Assembly: GCA_023356535.1 (NCBI GenBank)
Contig: JAKQYF010000031.1
Span: forward strand, 1-32,720
From: Trichodesmium sp. MAG_R03
GTDB lineage: Bacteria > Cyanobacteriota > Cyanobacteriia > Cyanobacteriales > Microcoleaceae
Direction of reading: 5' to 3'
DNA length: 32,720 nucleotides
Part shown: positions 23,614-31,690 of the stretch, one piece after another
How the letters are laid out: each line of letters starts with the position of its first letter
How positions within the stretch are numbered: position 1 is the first letter of the stretch
Made by a program: the position numbers and the translations under genes
The notes under the pieces: model-generated
What the model was told of the DNA's origin: nothing
Databases searched by the model: none
What the model saw: the letters and a program-made list of their open reading frames with translations, nothing else

Positions 23614-24628
23614 CAGGTAAAGGAATGTAGCCTAATTCAGAACTTACTTTTTGACCTTCATTTAAGCCATATTCAATCATTTTTTCCAGACCTTGAGCTT
23701 TGGCTGGGTCATCATATTTACCATAAGCCAGGATCCAAGTATAAGTTACAATTGGATAAGAATTATCTCCTTCTGGGTCAGAAATAAAAGCTCGTAAATT
23801 TTCAGGTAATGTAATCGCTCCTAAAGTTGCTTTCGCGGATTCAAAAGTAGGATCTATATATTTACCAGATTTATTCTCCAGGGAAGCCATATTCAGACCT
23901 ACATTCTCGGCACTCTTAGCATAACCATACTCAACATATCCTATGGCTCCTTCAGTTTGAGTAATTTGAGCAGTTACACCATCATTCTTTGCACCACCAA
24001 TACCTACTGGCCATTGAACAGTTTTACCTTCCCCTACTTTCTGTTTCCACTCTGGACTAATAGCACTCAAATGCTTTGTGAAAACTCCAGTTGTACCACT
24101 ACCATCAGAACGATATACAACTGTAACTGTTGTATCTGGCAGAGTTATGCCAGGATTAATTGCTGTTATCTTCGGGTCATTCCATTTTTTAATCTTACCC
24201 AAAAGGATATTTGTATAAACTTCCCGGGAAAGTTTGAGATTAGAAATCTGAGGCAAATTATAAGCTAAAACGATACTACCTGCAGTCATTGGTAGCAAGA
24301 TAACTCCTTTGTCTACTTTGGCAATTTCCTCATCTTTCATTGCCACATCAGAAGCACCAAAATCTACTAATTCTTGAGTAAATCTCTCAACACCAGCACC
24401 ACTACCCACTGACTGATAATCTACTTGTAGGTTAGGGTTACTCTGACCTAAGTCTTGAAACCAACGTTGATATATAGGTGATGGAAAAGAAGCTCCAGCG
24501 CCTAGAAGGCTTACTTGATCACCTCCATTATCACCACTACTACAAGCAGCTAAACCAATTGTTAGGACAACTGCAAATACTTTGGCAGTAATACGAGTTA
24601 TTCCATAGATATTTATACCAAATTCCAT
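23543..24628 (-). CDS. pstS: Phosphate-binding lipoprotein PstS
   Basis: A 361-residue periplasmic phosphate receptor. A signal peptide ends in GLAAC, giving a lipobox with Cys29, so LspA-dependent lipidation is expected. Mature-domain motifs are LLGAGASFPSPIYQRWF (phosphate loop), VDYQSVGSGAGVERFTQ, DFGASDVAMKDEE, LLPMTAGSIVLAYNL, YRSDGSGTTGVFTKHL (second phosphate-binding strand) and EGAIGYVEYGYA. It captures phosphate and delivers it to PstC/PstA. A Pho-box-like repeat lies about 65-80 bases upstream. A second, dead pstS lies immediately upstream, and the two share a stretch of almost identical DNA. Confidence 0.95.
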   Translation of the reverse strand: MEFGINIYGITRITAKVFAVVLTIGLAACSSGDNGGDQVSLLGAGASFPSPIYQRWFQDLGQSNPNLQVDYQSVGSGAGVERFTQELVDFGASDVAMKDEEIAKVDKGVILLPMTAGSIVLAYNLPQISNLKLSREVYTNILLGKIKKWNDPKITAINPGITLPDTTVTVVYRSDGSGTTGVFTKHLSAISPEWKQKVGEGKTVQWPVGIGGAKNDGVTAQITQTEGAIGYVEYGYAKSAENVGLNMASLENKSGKYIDPTFESAKATLGAITLPENLRAFISDPEGDNSYPIVTYTWILAYGKYDDPAKAQGLEKMIEYGLNEGQKVSSELGYIPLPDNVRQKILETANKISPDYNMNLK

Positions 24629-24691
24629 GATTATTTAGATTTCTATATTTTTCTAAACACTAAAAACAATAGAAGAGAGCTTAACATATTT

Positions 24692-24710
24692 AGATTAAAT
24701 AAGGGTTAAT
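24692..24710 (-). promoter_or_regulatory. Pho-box-like direct repeat upstream of pstS
   Basis: On the minus strand the 8-mers ATTAACCC and TTTAATCT are separated by 3 bp (11-bp period). This fits the cyanobacterial PhoB/SphR repeat consensus (PyTTAAPyPyT/A). A third weak unit (TATGTTAA) follows in phase at 24681-24688. It is about 65-80 bases before the pstS start. Confidence 0.5.
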
Positions 24711-24823
24711 TTTTGTTGATGATTGATTATTATGAATTATGGGTGATCAACACTTTCACTTTGAATTGATTTCAACCTTTGTATAAAATTCAAAAGAAGG
24801 GTTGGGTCAATTGTTACTAAAAA

Positions 24824-25398
24824 TTACTTAAGAGTAATTGTATAGTCAGAGCTAATTTTATCTGCGACTTTTGCAACTGTCTGACGAACATTGTTAGGCA
24901 GTGGAATATAACCTAAATTAGCACTTACCTTTTGCCCCTCATTTAATCCATATTCAATTATTTTTTCTATACTCTGGGCTTTAGCTGCATCATTTGAGAT
25001 TGGATGCGTTAGGTAAGTTGTAAGCTAATACAACACTACCTGCAGTCATAGGCAGCATCATAACTCCTCCATTAACTTTTTTGATTTCCTCATCTTTCAT
25101 TGCCACATCAGAAGCACTAAAATCTACTAATTCTTGAGTAAATCTCTCAACACCAGCACCACTACCAACTGATTGATAATCTACTCCAACATCAGAACGA
25201 GTATCTCTTAATATCAGCAAACCAACTTTGATATTGTGGAGCTGGAAAAGATGCACCTGCACCTATAAGGTTGATTTTTTTTTGAGCGAGACTGTGCTTT
25301 ACCCCAGCAATTGTAGTACCTAGACGAATTATTAAGGCTACTAAGGAGACAATGGATGTATTACAAATAATTTTACTAAAGTTAAAACTAAATTTCAT
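24824..25398 (-). pseudogene. Degenerate second phosphate-binding protein gene (pstS/sphX-like)
   Basis: The 5' part encodes a non-lipoprotein signal peptide (FSKIICNTSIVSLVALIIRL) and INLIGAGASFPAPQYQSWFA. A frameshift near 25205-25215 (after ADIK) moves the frame to DVGVDYQSVGSGAG...MLPMTAGSVVLAYNLPNASNLK. At about 24990-25015 roughly 195 codons are missing, and the frame resumes at AKAQSIEKIIEYGLNEGQKV and ends DYTITLK plus TAA at 24824. The gene cannot make a working receptor. The signal type differs from the active pstS, so it may derive from an sphX-like paralogue. It lies 195 bp upstream of the functional pstS start. Confidence 0.9.
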
Positions 25399-25473
25399 CA
25401 GTAATTGAGTATGTAAAATTTGATATTGACTTGAAAAAAAATAACAGTTAGCCAGTATTAAAACATACTAATA

Positions 25474-25510
25474 TTAAAAATAAATTAAGAAAATATAAAA
25501 TAAAAGTTAA
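25474..25510 (-). promoter_or_regulatory. Possible Pho-box remnant upstream of the dead pstS
   Basis: TTAA cores lie at 25507-25510, 25485-25488 and 25474-25477, at exact multiples of 11 bp, with a degenerate TTTA-like unit in the remaining slot (25496-25499). The surrounding DNA is very AT-rich, so chance is a real alternative. Confidence 0.3.
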
Positions 25511-25629
25511 AAAATTGTAGATTATGTTAAATTTAGACAAATAAATGTTGGGTAGTTGTAGCGTTCAGGAACCCTTGTAGAGAAAAACACTAGACATTCA
25601 GGGCTTATGGAGATACCACTATCTATAAA

Positions 25630-25830
25630 ATGTGGTGCAGTGTTTTTGTGCCAAACACTCTTGCGAAATCTTGGTTCTCCACAAAGTTGAGCTTTCTCCC
25701 GAAAGAGAAATTGTTGAAGACATTCTTTCTATCCTCCACTGTTTCTCAGGCAGATTTGTACGGACTCCGAAAGTATTCATCTCAAATCTCAAAAGATCAG
25801 AGTTTACCCAGAAAAAAGTCTCCATCAAAT
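25630..25830 (+). pseudogene. IS607-family serine recombinase (TnpA) C-terminal remnant
   Basis: VELSPEREIVEDILSILHCFSGR in one frame is followed, after a shift near 25750-25757, by LYGLRKYSSQISKDQSLP in another. Together they match the C-terminal end of the small serine-recombinase transposase of IS607 elements (E-x-LVEDLLSIxxxFSxRLYGLRxYR). The catalytic N-terminal domain is absent. Confidence 0.75.
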
Positions 25831-26147
25831 TTGGAAAAAGTGGCGTTCAGCAATATAGATATTGCTTTAATCAAGCCATAGCTTATCAAGGTAAGCATAG
25901 TTTTATTTCTAAATACGATTTGCGTAAAGTCATCTTAAAGGTAGGGGGGAATGGCCATTCTGCCCTACCAGATTGGATGAAAAAATCACTTAATCATCTT
26001 AAAGTCAACGCAATAAATGAAGCTCATGCAGCATTTAAAGCTAGTCATAAAAGTGGGACGAAAAAGCCTTGTTGGGGAAAATTTCGTTCAATTAGAGACC
26101 GAATACAATCAATTAAATTTAGGGTCGAAGACTTTTTAGTAAGTTAG
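25806..26147 (+). pseudogene. TnpB N-terminal remnant of the same IS607 element
   Basis: KKVSIKFGKSGVQQYRYCFNQAIAY, SKYDLRKVIL, LPDWMKKSLNHLKVNAINEAHAAFKA and GKFRSIRDRIQSIKF follow the N-terminal helical domain of TnpB in order. The gene stops after about 110 codons at a family D repeat; the RuvC domain is missing. The tnpA-tnpB order with overlap is that of IS607. Confidence 0.8.
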
Positions 26148-26228
26148 AATTTCTAATTCATAATTTAGAAGGGTTTTTTCTCTGAACGAGGCATAGAACA
26201 ATCAATCGTTTAAATACACAAAAGCTTA
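26138..26228 (+). repeat. Miniature repeat family D, copy 3
   Basis: Contains TAATTTAG, CTCTGAACGAGGCATAGAAC, CGTTTAAATACACA and ends AAAGCTTA, matching copies at 1872-1958 (reversed) and 22172-22278. It truncates the tnpB remnant. Confidence 0.7.
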
Positions 26229-26374
26229 TAGCTAAGTTTTTTGATACCTACCTACTTAAGTATATTGATTGAAAACTACTATTTTGAGGTTAATACTATG
26301 GAAATGGGAAATTAAGGGATAAAGATGGTAGAATTTGGACAATATAAAAATTACCTCAACTATAAAGGCTCACC

Positions 26375-27496
26375 GTGGTGAAAACACCTCTATTAAATAA
26401 TATAGAAAATAAAGAAGCAAATACTAAAGCTTTCCTGTCTTTGCCAGAGACAAAAAATGAGTTAAAGATATGCCTCGATGATTTGGCTAAGCAAATTATT
26501 TCTGGGTATTGCCTCTATCGAGAAGAGGCAATTATACTGACTCAGATAGCAGGAGAAGACAATATTCTTTTACTTTGTGAAGCTGCTGATCGGGTTCGTC
26601 AAGCTTGCTGCGGAAATGTTGTAGACCTGTGTAGCATCATTAATGTTAAATCTGGAGGCTGTTCAGAAAATTGTAGCTTTTGTTCCCAGTCAGTTCATCA
26701 TCCAGGAGTTGCTTCTCCTGTTTATGGCCTCAAATCTATCGAAGAAATCTTAGCTCAAGCCAAAGCAGCAGAAGCTGCTGGAGCTAAAAGATTTTGCTTG
26801 GTGTCTCAGGGTCGGGGTCTTAAGTATAATAGTCCCAAGTCCGTAGAGTTTGATCAAATTCTGGCCACAGTAAGACAAATTATTGCTGAAACTAATATTA
26901 AGCCTTGTTGTGCTTTGGGAGAAGTAACACCAGGACAAGCTCAAGCATTGGCAGAGGTGGGAGTAACTCGCTACAATCATAATTTGGAGACTTCTGAGGA
27001 TTTTTATCCAGAAATTGTAACTACTCATAGCTGGAATGACCGAGTTGAAACTGTGAAAAATCTAAAAGCAGCAGGTATTCAAGCTTGCACCGGAGGTATT
27101 ATTGGCATGGGAGAAACTTGGGCAGATAGAATAGATTTGGCCTTAGCTTTGCGAGATTTAGAGGTTGAGTCTGTGCCTTTGAATTTGTTAAACCCTCGCC
27201 AAGGTACGCCATTAGGTGATTTGCCTAAATTAGACCCTTATGATGCTTTGAAGGCGATCGCTATTTTTCGTCTTATCCTACCAAAGCAAATTATTCGTTA
27301 TGCTGGAGGGCGAGAAGCTGTGATGGGAGAATTACAAGCTTTGGGTTTGAAGGCTGGTATTAATGCTATGTTAATTGGCCATTATCTGACAACTCTTGGT
27401 CAGCCTCCAGAAAAAGACCAAGCAATGCTAGAATCTCTGGGTCTTCAAGGTGGGGAAACTTCTATTCCAACTAATAGGTTTGAGGTAGTAGAATAA
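26375..27496 (+). CDS. bioB: Biotin synthase
   Basis: A 373-residue radical-SAM enzyme that inserts sulfur into dethiobiotin, the last step of biotin synthesis. The 4Fe-4S/SAM motif CSENCSFC (C-x3-C-x2-C) is at residues about 98-105. The 2Fe-2S cluster and substrate residues lie in ACCGNVVDLCSIINVKSGGCSENC, YNHNLETSEDFYP, GGIIGMGETWADRIDLALALRDL, NPRQGTPLGD and RYAGGREAVMGELQALGL (cluster Arg). Start is GTG at 26375 with AAAGG 10 bases upstream; no ATG is nearby. The first 40 residues are variable. bioY follows at 20-32 bp, consistent with one biotin transcript. A HIP1 site lies at 27254-27261. Confidence 0.95.
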   Translation: MVKTPLLNNIENKEANTKAFLSLPETKNELKICLDDLAKQIISGYCLYREEAIILTQIAGEDNILLLCEAADRVRQACCGNVVDLCSIINVKSGGCSENCSFCSQSVHHPGVASPVYGLKSIEEILAQAKAAEAAGAKRFCLVSQGRGLKYNSPKSVEFDQILATVRQIIAETNIKPCCALGEVTPGQAQALAEVGVTRYNHNLETSEDFYPEIVTTHSWNDRVETVKNLKAAGIQACTGGIIGMGETWADRIDLALALRDLEVESVPLNLLNPRQGTPLGDLPKLDPYDALKAIAIFRLILPKQIIRYAGGREAVMGELQALGLKAGINAMLIGHYLTTLGQPPEKDQAMLESLGLQGGETSIPTNRFEVVE

Positions 27497-27516
27497 TTGT
27501 TTGTTCTCAAAAATAA

Positions 27517-28113
27517 TTGTTAATTGGCGTGACAATTACAATAGAATTACTATGGGCAATTGCTGGTTTACTCTTAACAATTGCTGCGACATTTGTACCT
27601 GCGTCTTTCGCGAGTCCTACTTGGATTTGGGAACAGCAAGAAGTTAAGACTTTTTCTTTGGGAGTAACTTACCAAGTTGGGGCAGTTTTGTTTATTGGTT
27701 GTTTGGGTGGAAAAAATGCTGCTGTTATTTCTCAAATAGCCTATATATTTTTAGGTCTAACTTTATTACCTGTGTTTAGTCACGGTGGTGGTATTAGCTA
27801 TTTGAGAGAACCTAGTTTTGGTTATTTATTAGGTTTTATGCCTGGAGCTTGGATATGTGGAAATTTAGCTTTTAAAGCCGATCCTAAACTAGAATTATTA
27901 GCTTTTAACTGTTTATGTGGTTTGTTAAGTGTTCATATAACTGGGTTGGCTTATTTAATTATTAGCAATATTTTGGGGTGGAAAAATACAGAGTCATTAT
28001 CTTTATTTGATGCTATTTTTAGATATTCTATTTTTCCTTTACCAGGACAACTAGGAATTATATGTGCTGTTGCAGTTATGGCTTATTTCCTAAGACGTTT
28101 ACTATTTTATTAA
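27517..28113 (+). CDS. bioY: Biotin transporter BioY
   Basis: About 195 residues; the start is either TTG at 27517 or GTG at 27529, neither with a clear ribosome binding site. Six hydrophobic segments are visible. The BioY signature HGGGISYLREPSFGYLLGFMPGAWICGNLA (about 88-117) is complete; it forms the biotin pocket of the S-component. BioY imports biotin alone or with the energy-coupling module EcfT-EcfA; no such genes are nearby, so it either works alone or borrows a shared module. Its place directly after bioB strengthens the call and suggests that synthesis and uptake share a promoter. Confidence 0.88.
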   Translation: MLIGVTITIELLWAIAGLLLTIAATFVPASFASPTWIWEQQEVKTFSLGVTYQVGAVLFIGCLGGKNAAVISQIAYIFLGLTLLPVFSHGGGISYLREPSFGYLLGFMPGAWICGNLAFKADPKLELLAFNCLCGLLSVHITGLAYLIISNILGWKNTESLSLFDAIFRYSIFPLPGQLGIICAVAVMAYFLRRLLFY

Positions 28114-28381
28114 CTCACATTCCAACATTAAATTGATAATTTTTATTAATCTATCGCCCCTAATACTCTCCCTAAAAGCCTTATAGCTATGGATATCGAT
28201 TTTAACTATTATAAAGAACTGTAACTTATTTTCTCATAAAAAATTAGTTATTAAGAAATTTTATTGACATTGAGTTCTATAATGAGGGTTTTTCCTACAA
28301 GTCTCTTGCAAAATGTAAATATAAATGAAGATAGATGAAGAGGTGCGAAATGTCAGTGATTAACTAACTAGATTCTAAGTT

Positions 28382-28418
28382 CTAAATTTTAGCTTACTAA
28401 TACGCATTTGAAATGAGT
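28382..28418 (-). repeat. Family D repeat arm, copy 4, split by insertion
   Basis: CTAAATTTTAGCTTACTAAT and GCATTTGAAATGAGT match the reverse complement of 22172-22215 nearly exactly. The match resumes at 28655-28672 (ATGAGTATTATCTTACTC), beyond the inserted family C and G elements. Confidence 0.7.
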
Positions 28419-28420
28419 CA

Positions 28421-28653
28421 GGACTTACGCCAAGGCTGTATATATAGTAGCTTGGTGCCTTAGGAAGTGAGCTTTTCATGTCGCGAAGGGAAACACACCG
28501 GACCAATAGAGTTCATGGGTAATATCATATCCGGTAGCATCGTTTGTGCATAAAATTAAGTTTCAATTGTAAGAAACCCTTCTGCTTTATACTTTCTACC
28601 CTCTGCAAATATTCACCAAAGTATAAGTATTCAGGGGGACATGATATAAGTCC
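28421..28653. mobile_element. MITE of IS630 type, family C, copy 2, itself split by a family G element
   Basis: Begins GGACTTACGCCAAGGC and continues in parallel with the reversed copy at 18073-18201 up to GTTCATGGGTAA (28522). It resumes as TAAGTCC at 28647-28653, on the far side of the 124-bp family G element. Confidence 0.75.
28523..28646. mobile_element. Miniature element family G, copy 2, with TAA target duplication
   Basis: 124 bp with ends TATCATATCC and GGACATGATA (9 of 10 pair). It is flanked by TAA at 28520-28522 and 28647-28649. Removal of the element plus one TAA restores GGGTAAGTCC, the intact end of a family C element. The size and ends match copy 1 at 12163-12291. Confidence 0.8.
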
Positions 28654-28784
28654 TATGAGTATTATCTTACTCTCTATTGCGTCCCTCAAAAGAATTTTTC
28701 AACAAACCCTAACTATCAGTGTTTATGGAGTAGATGTGGTGATTAATGTGGTACGATTGATAATAAATTAAACTAATATAGTGA

Positions 28785-29276
28785 TTGTTAAACTTGAAAT
28801 TACGTTTCAAAAAAAATCCCTTATTTTGGATAGCTGCTATTATCAGCATTGTGTTAGACCATCTGACTAAATTTTGGGTGGTACAAAATTTTCAATTAGA
28901 AGAAAGTATGGTTTTATGGCCTGGTGTATTTAACTTTACTTATGTAACTAATACTGGAGCAGCTTTTAGTCTGTTTAGTAATGGTGGAGTTTATTGGTTA
29001 CGCTGGTTATCTTTAATAGTTAGTCTAGGCCTCATAGGTTTTGCTTGGTTTGGACCTAGGTTTGATATATGGGAACAACTAGGTTATGGTTTAATTTTAG
29101 GAGGGGCATTGGGCAATGGTATTGATAGGTTTGTTTCTGGTTATGTCGTTGATTTTTTGGATTTTCGCCTTATAGATTTTCCCATTTTTAATGTGGCAGA
29201 TGTTTCAATTAATATTGGTATTATTTGCTTACTAGTTGCTACATTTTTTGCTGAAAAACCTAAATTGAGGGAATAG
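28785..29276 (+). CDS. lspA: Lipoprotein signal peptidase (signal peptidase II)
   Basis: A 163-residue inner-membrane aspartyl protease that removes signal peptides from prolipoproteins after lipidation, PstS among likely clients. Four membrane helices are visible (PLFWIAAIISIVLDHLTKFWVV; GVYWLRWLSLIVSLGLIGFAWF; LGYGLILGGALGNGI; ISINIGIICLLVATFF-like). Conserved blocks are FNFTYVTNTGAAFSLFS, GGALGNGIDRF (first catalytic Asp) and VVDFLDFRLIDFPIFNVADVSI (second catalytic Asp in FNVAD). The start is a TTG at 28785 or 28794; both lack a good Shine-Dalgarno sequence. lspA often sits next to bioY in cyanobacteria; here a repeat cluster separates them. Confidence 0.93.
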   Translation: MLNLKLRFKKNPLFWIAAIISIVLDHLTKFWVVQNFQLEESMVLWPGVFNFTYVTNTGAAFSLFSNGGVYWLRWLSLIVSLGLIGFAWFGPRFDIWEQLGYGLILGGALGNGIDRFVSGYVVDFLDFRLIDFPIFNVADVSINIGIICLLVATFFAEKPKLRE

Positions 29277-29381
29277 GGAATAGGAATTAGGGAAAAATTT
29301 CATATTGTTAATTTTATCATATTAACTATGGAATCTGCTATATACTATAAATTAGTCGATAATTTTTTCTTTCTAACTTTC

Positions 29382-30851
29382 TCACTTTTTTCTTCTTTTT
29401 TCTTTGAGACAATTATCACAATGACCGCAAGGCATATTCTGAGGTTGTTGAGAAAAACCAAATGCTTCTAGTAAAAACTGCCATCGACATTTCCTGGTAG
29501 AAAAATATTTATTCATATCCTTAATTCCTAAATTGTAGTTTAAAGATACTTTTTTACCACTACCAGACTTATTAATAATATAGTTAAATGGGTCGTACCA
29601 TGTCAATTTTCCAGAAGAATGCAGAATAGATAGGGCGATCGCTGCATGAGGAATTTCATCTATTAAGCTATCAATGTTTCCTGTGGTTGGTAGTTGCTTG
29701 ATTAATTTTTGGGCTGTTTGATATTGTGACTTCTGTTTTTCTGCTAAAAATTTTTGTCTTTGTTTATCTTCTGGATCTAACCAACCTGTCGGTTCGCTAA
29801 TTAAAGTTAAAGCTTCTGCTAATTTTCCGTCTCTACCTCCCCTACCAATTTCTTGAATATATTCTGATAAAAGTAATGGTGCTTGAAAGTGTATTACCCA
29901 TCGCACATCTGGTTTATTTATTCCCATTCCAAAGGCAGAAGTACAGACTACAAAATTTATGTCTCCACCTATCCAAGCTTTTTCAATATGTCGTCTTTCT
30001 TCTGAACTGAAACCCGCATGATAAGCTGTGGTTTGATAATTTTTTTCTCGTAATATTTCTGCTAAATTTTCACTGTCTTTTCTGGTTCTCACATAAACTA
30101 AGCCTGCTTGTTTTTCTCTGGCTCTGATAAACTTAAATAATTGTTGACGACGACTTTTAGGGGTACAAATATGTTGAATTTTTAGATGTAAATTATTTCG
30201 ATAGGGGCTGAGTAAAAATGGTGTTGGGTTTCGTAGCTGTAAGGTAGTTTTGATAATTTTTTGTGCTTGAGGATCGGCAGTGGCTGTGAAGGCTGCAATG
30301 GCAATGTTTGTTCCTGGTGGTTTTGATTTAATTAGTGCTGGCCTGACTACTCCTAAGCGTCTATAGGCAGGGCGAAATGTTTCTCCCCATTGTGCTAAGC
30401 AGTGGGCTTCATCTAATATTAAACCATTGATTTTTGTCTGAGGTTGAGATAGTAAGTTCCAGATTTTTTGGTTAAATAATGTTTCTGGGGAAAGATAGAG
30501 TAGTCTAAGTTTATTTTGTTCTAATTGTTGGAGTGTTTGTCGTTTTTTTTGTGGGCTAAGTTGACTGTGGAGTAAGGTGGCAGGTAGGGAGCGATCGCTT
30601 AGTTCTTGTACTTGGTTTTCCATGAGGGCCACTAGGGGAGAAATTACTAGGGTTAAACCTGTTTTTAGAAGGGCTGGAAGTTGAAAGCATATTGATTTTC
30701 CGCCTCCGGTTGGCATTATAATTAGAGCATCTTTTCCTGTTAATAAGCAGTTTATTATTTCTCCTTGTGGGGGTCGGAAATTATCGTACCCCCAGATTTT
30801 TTTGAATGTTTCTTTGACTGTATTCCAGGATGTTTGTTCTGAATTTTTCAT
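29382..30851 (-). CDS. recQ: RecQ-family ATP-dependent DNA helicase
   Basis: A 489-residue superfamily 2 3'-5' helicase for recombination and fork repair. Motif 0 FRPPQGEII, Walker A MPTGGGKS (about 45-52), DEAH box LILDEAHC, motif III FTATADPQ, motif V TSAFGMGINKPDVRWVIHF and motif VI QEIGRGGRDG are all present. The zinc-binding region has a C-terminal cluster CRWQFLLEAFG ... MPCGHCDNCLKEKRRKK. There is no HRDC domain and the winged-helix region is short, so it is the compact form common in cyanobacteria. It converges with lspA. Two HIP1 octamers fall inside it. Confidence 0.93.
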   Translation of the reverse strand: MKNSEQTSWNTVKETFKKIWGYDNFRPPQGEIINCLLTGKDALIIMPTGGGKSICFQLPALLKTGLTLVISPLVALMENQVQELSDRSLPATLLHSQLSPQKKRQTLQQLEQNKLRLLYLSPETLFNQKIWNLLSQPQTKINGLILDEAHCLAQWGETFRPAYRRLGVVRPALIKSKPPGTNIAIAAFTATADPQAQKIIKTTLQLRNPTPFLLSPYRNNLHLKIQHICTPKSRRQQLFKFIRAREKQAGLVYVRTRKDSENLAEILREKNYQTTAYHAGFSSEERRHIEKAWIGGDINFVVCTSAFGMGINKPDVRWVIHFQAPLLLSEYIQEIGRGGRDGKLAEALTLISEPTGWLDPEDKQRQKFLAEKQKSQYQTAQKLIKQLPTTGNIDSLIDEIPHAAIALSILHSSGKLTWYDPFNYIINKSGSGKKVSLNYNLGIKDMNKYFSTRKCRWQFLLEAFGFSQQPQNMPCGHCDNCLKEKRRKK

Positions 30852-31069
30852 TCTTAAATATTCTTAAATATAGTTTTTTTTATTATGTTTAAAGTCGTCA
30901 TTTTAGTTATGAGTTCTCAGTTTTTTCAGTTCTTAATTATGTAGGGTGGGCTTATTGCCAATATAAGTGTAGCATATAACAATGAAAAAAGCTGTAAGTT
31001 TAATTTTAATCTAAGGTTTGTGTTCATATTTTATCTACGTGGACTTTTGGAAAAAAATAGGTTGAAAAT

Positions 31070-31093
31070 AAGGTCAAAATTTTTATTGACCTT
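31070..31093. repeat. Short perfect hairpin
   Basis: AAGGTCAA and TTGACCTT, 8 bp each, with an 8-nt loop. It lies in the 839-bp gap between recQ and ileS, which otherwise holds only the family A element. Confidence 0.45.
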
Positions 31094-31151
31094 GCTCATA
31101 CTCGGTTTGGAGTGATTTTCGGTATAAAAAATTTGACATTTCAGCTACTTA

Positions 31152-31498
31152 GGGCTTGCTGATTAAAGCCAAAAGCATTGATACATAAGAGTTTTAGCAT
31201 TTTTAAACTGAAAAAAAGTGTCTAGTTTTTGGTCCTAAGAGCTCAAAAAGTTAGTATTTTGGGCGCTCCCTAGGCAGAAAAATCAAGGGACAAATATATC
31301 CGACTAGCTCCTCTATCAATTCCCTGTTCTTCTGTAGGGACGTTTTGCTAACGCAAAGCTCCGCTAACGCTACGCGACATGTTTGCGCAGCATTCCGTCA
31401 GGAAAACGCATTTTTGTTATGCAAGGTCCCTACTGCTCCTCCTGGGAGATGTTAAGGGTGGGTCTACTACTCTTGAAAAAGACTTTTTCAGCAAGCCC
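31152..31498 (+). mobile_element. Complete miniature element family A with 6-bp target duplication
   Basis: 347 bp with perfect 11-bp terminal inverted repeats GGGCTTGCTGA and TCAGCAAGCCC, flanked by TACTTA at 31146-31151 and 31499-31504. There is no transposase ORF. Diverged or partial copies occur near 8857, 16640, 18350 and 20928. Confidence 0.85.
31334..31433. repeat. Nested palindromic GC-rich block inside the family A element
   Basis: GTAGGGAC (31334-31341) and GTCCCTAC (31426-31433) enclose repeated GCTAACGC and TACGCGAC motifs. This looks like a separate palindromic repeat that landed inside the larger element; it is much richer in GC than its surroundings. Confidence 0.6.
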
Positions 31499-31690
31499 TA
31501 CTTAGCTACAAAATTTTTCATTCCCAATTTCCCAATTTCTTGAGGCATTTTTGAATTTTGAGCCTAAAGCGATCGCCATCTTGTAGGGAGTTTCCAGAAA
31601 AGGTTCTGAAACCCTTTTAATACTATTCCAAAATCAGTATTTTTGGAGATGTCTAATAGGTAAAGCACCCCTACAAGGTTTAAAAAACAT

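Noticed and set aside
23957..24268. 103-codon plus-strand ORF
   Set aside because: It is antisense to the well-conserved centre of pstS and has a shadow-like composition.
25632..26147. Intact 171-residue gene
   Set aside because: The frame joins out-of-frame pieces of an IS607 tnpA and tnpB and ends at a repeat; it is a relic, not a functional protein.
28544..28771. 75-codon plus-strand ORF
   Set aside because: It spans the family G element, its host element and spacer, with no protein-like pattern.
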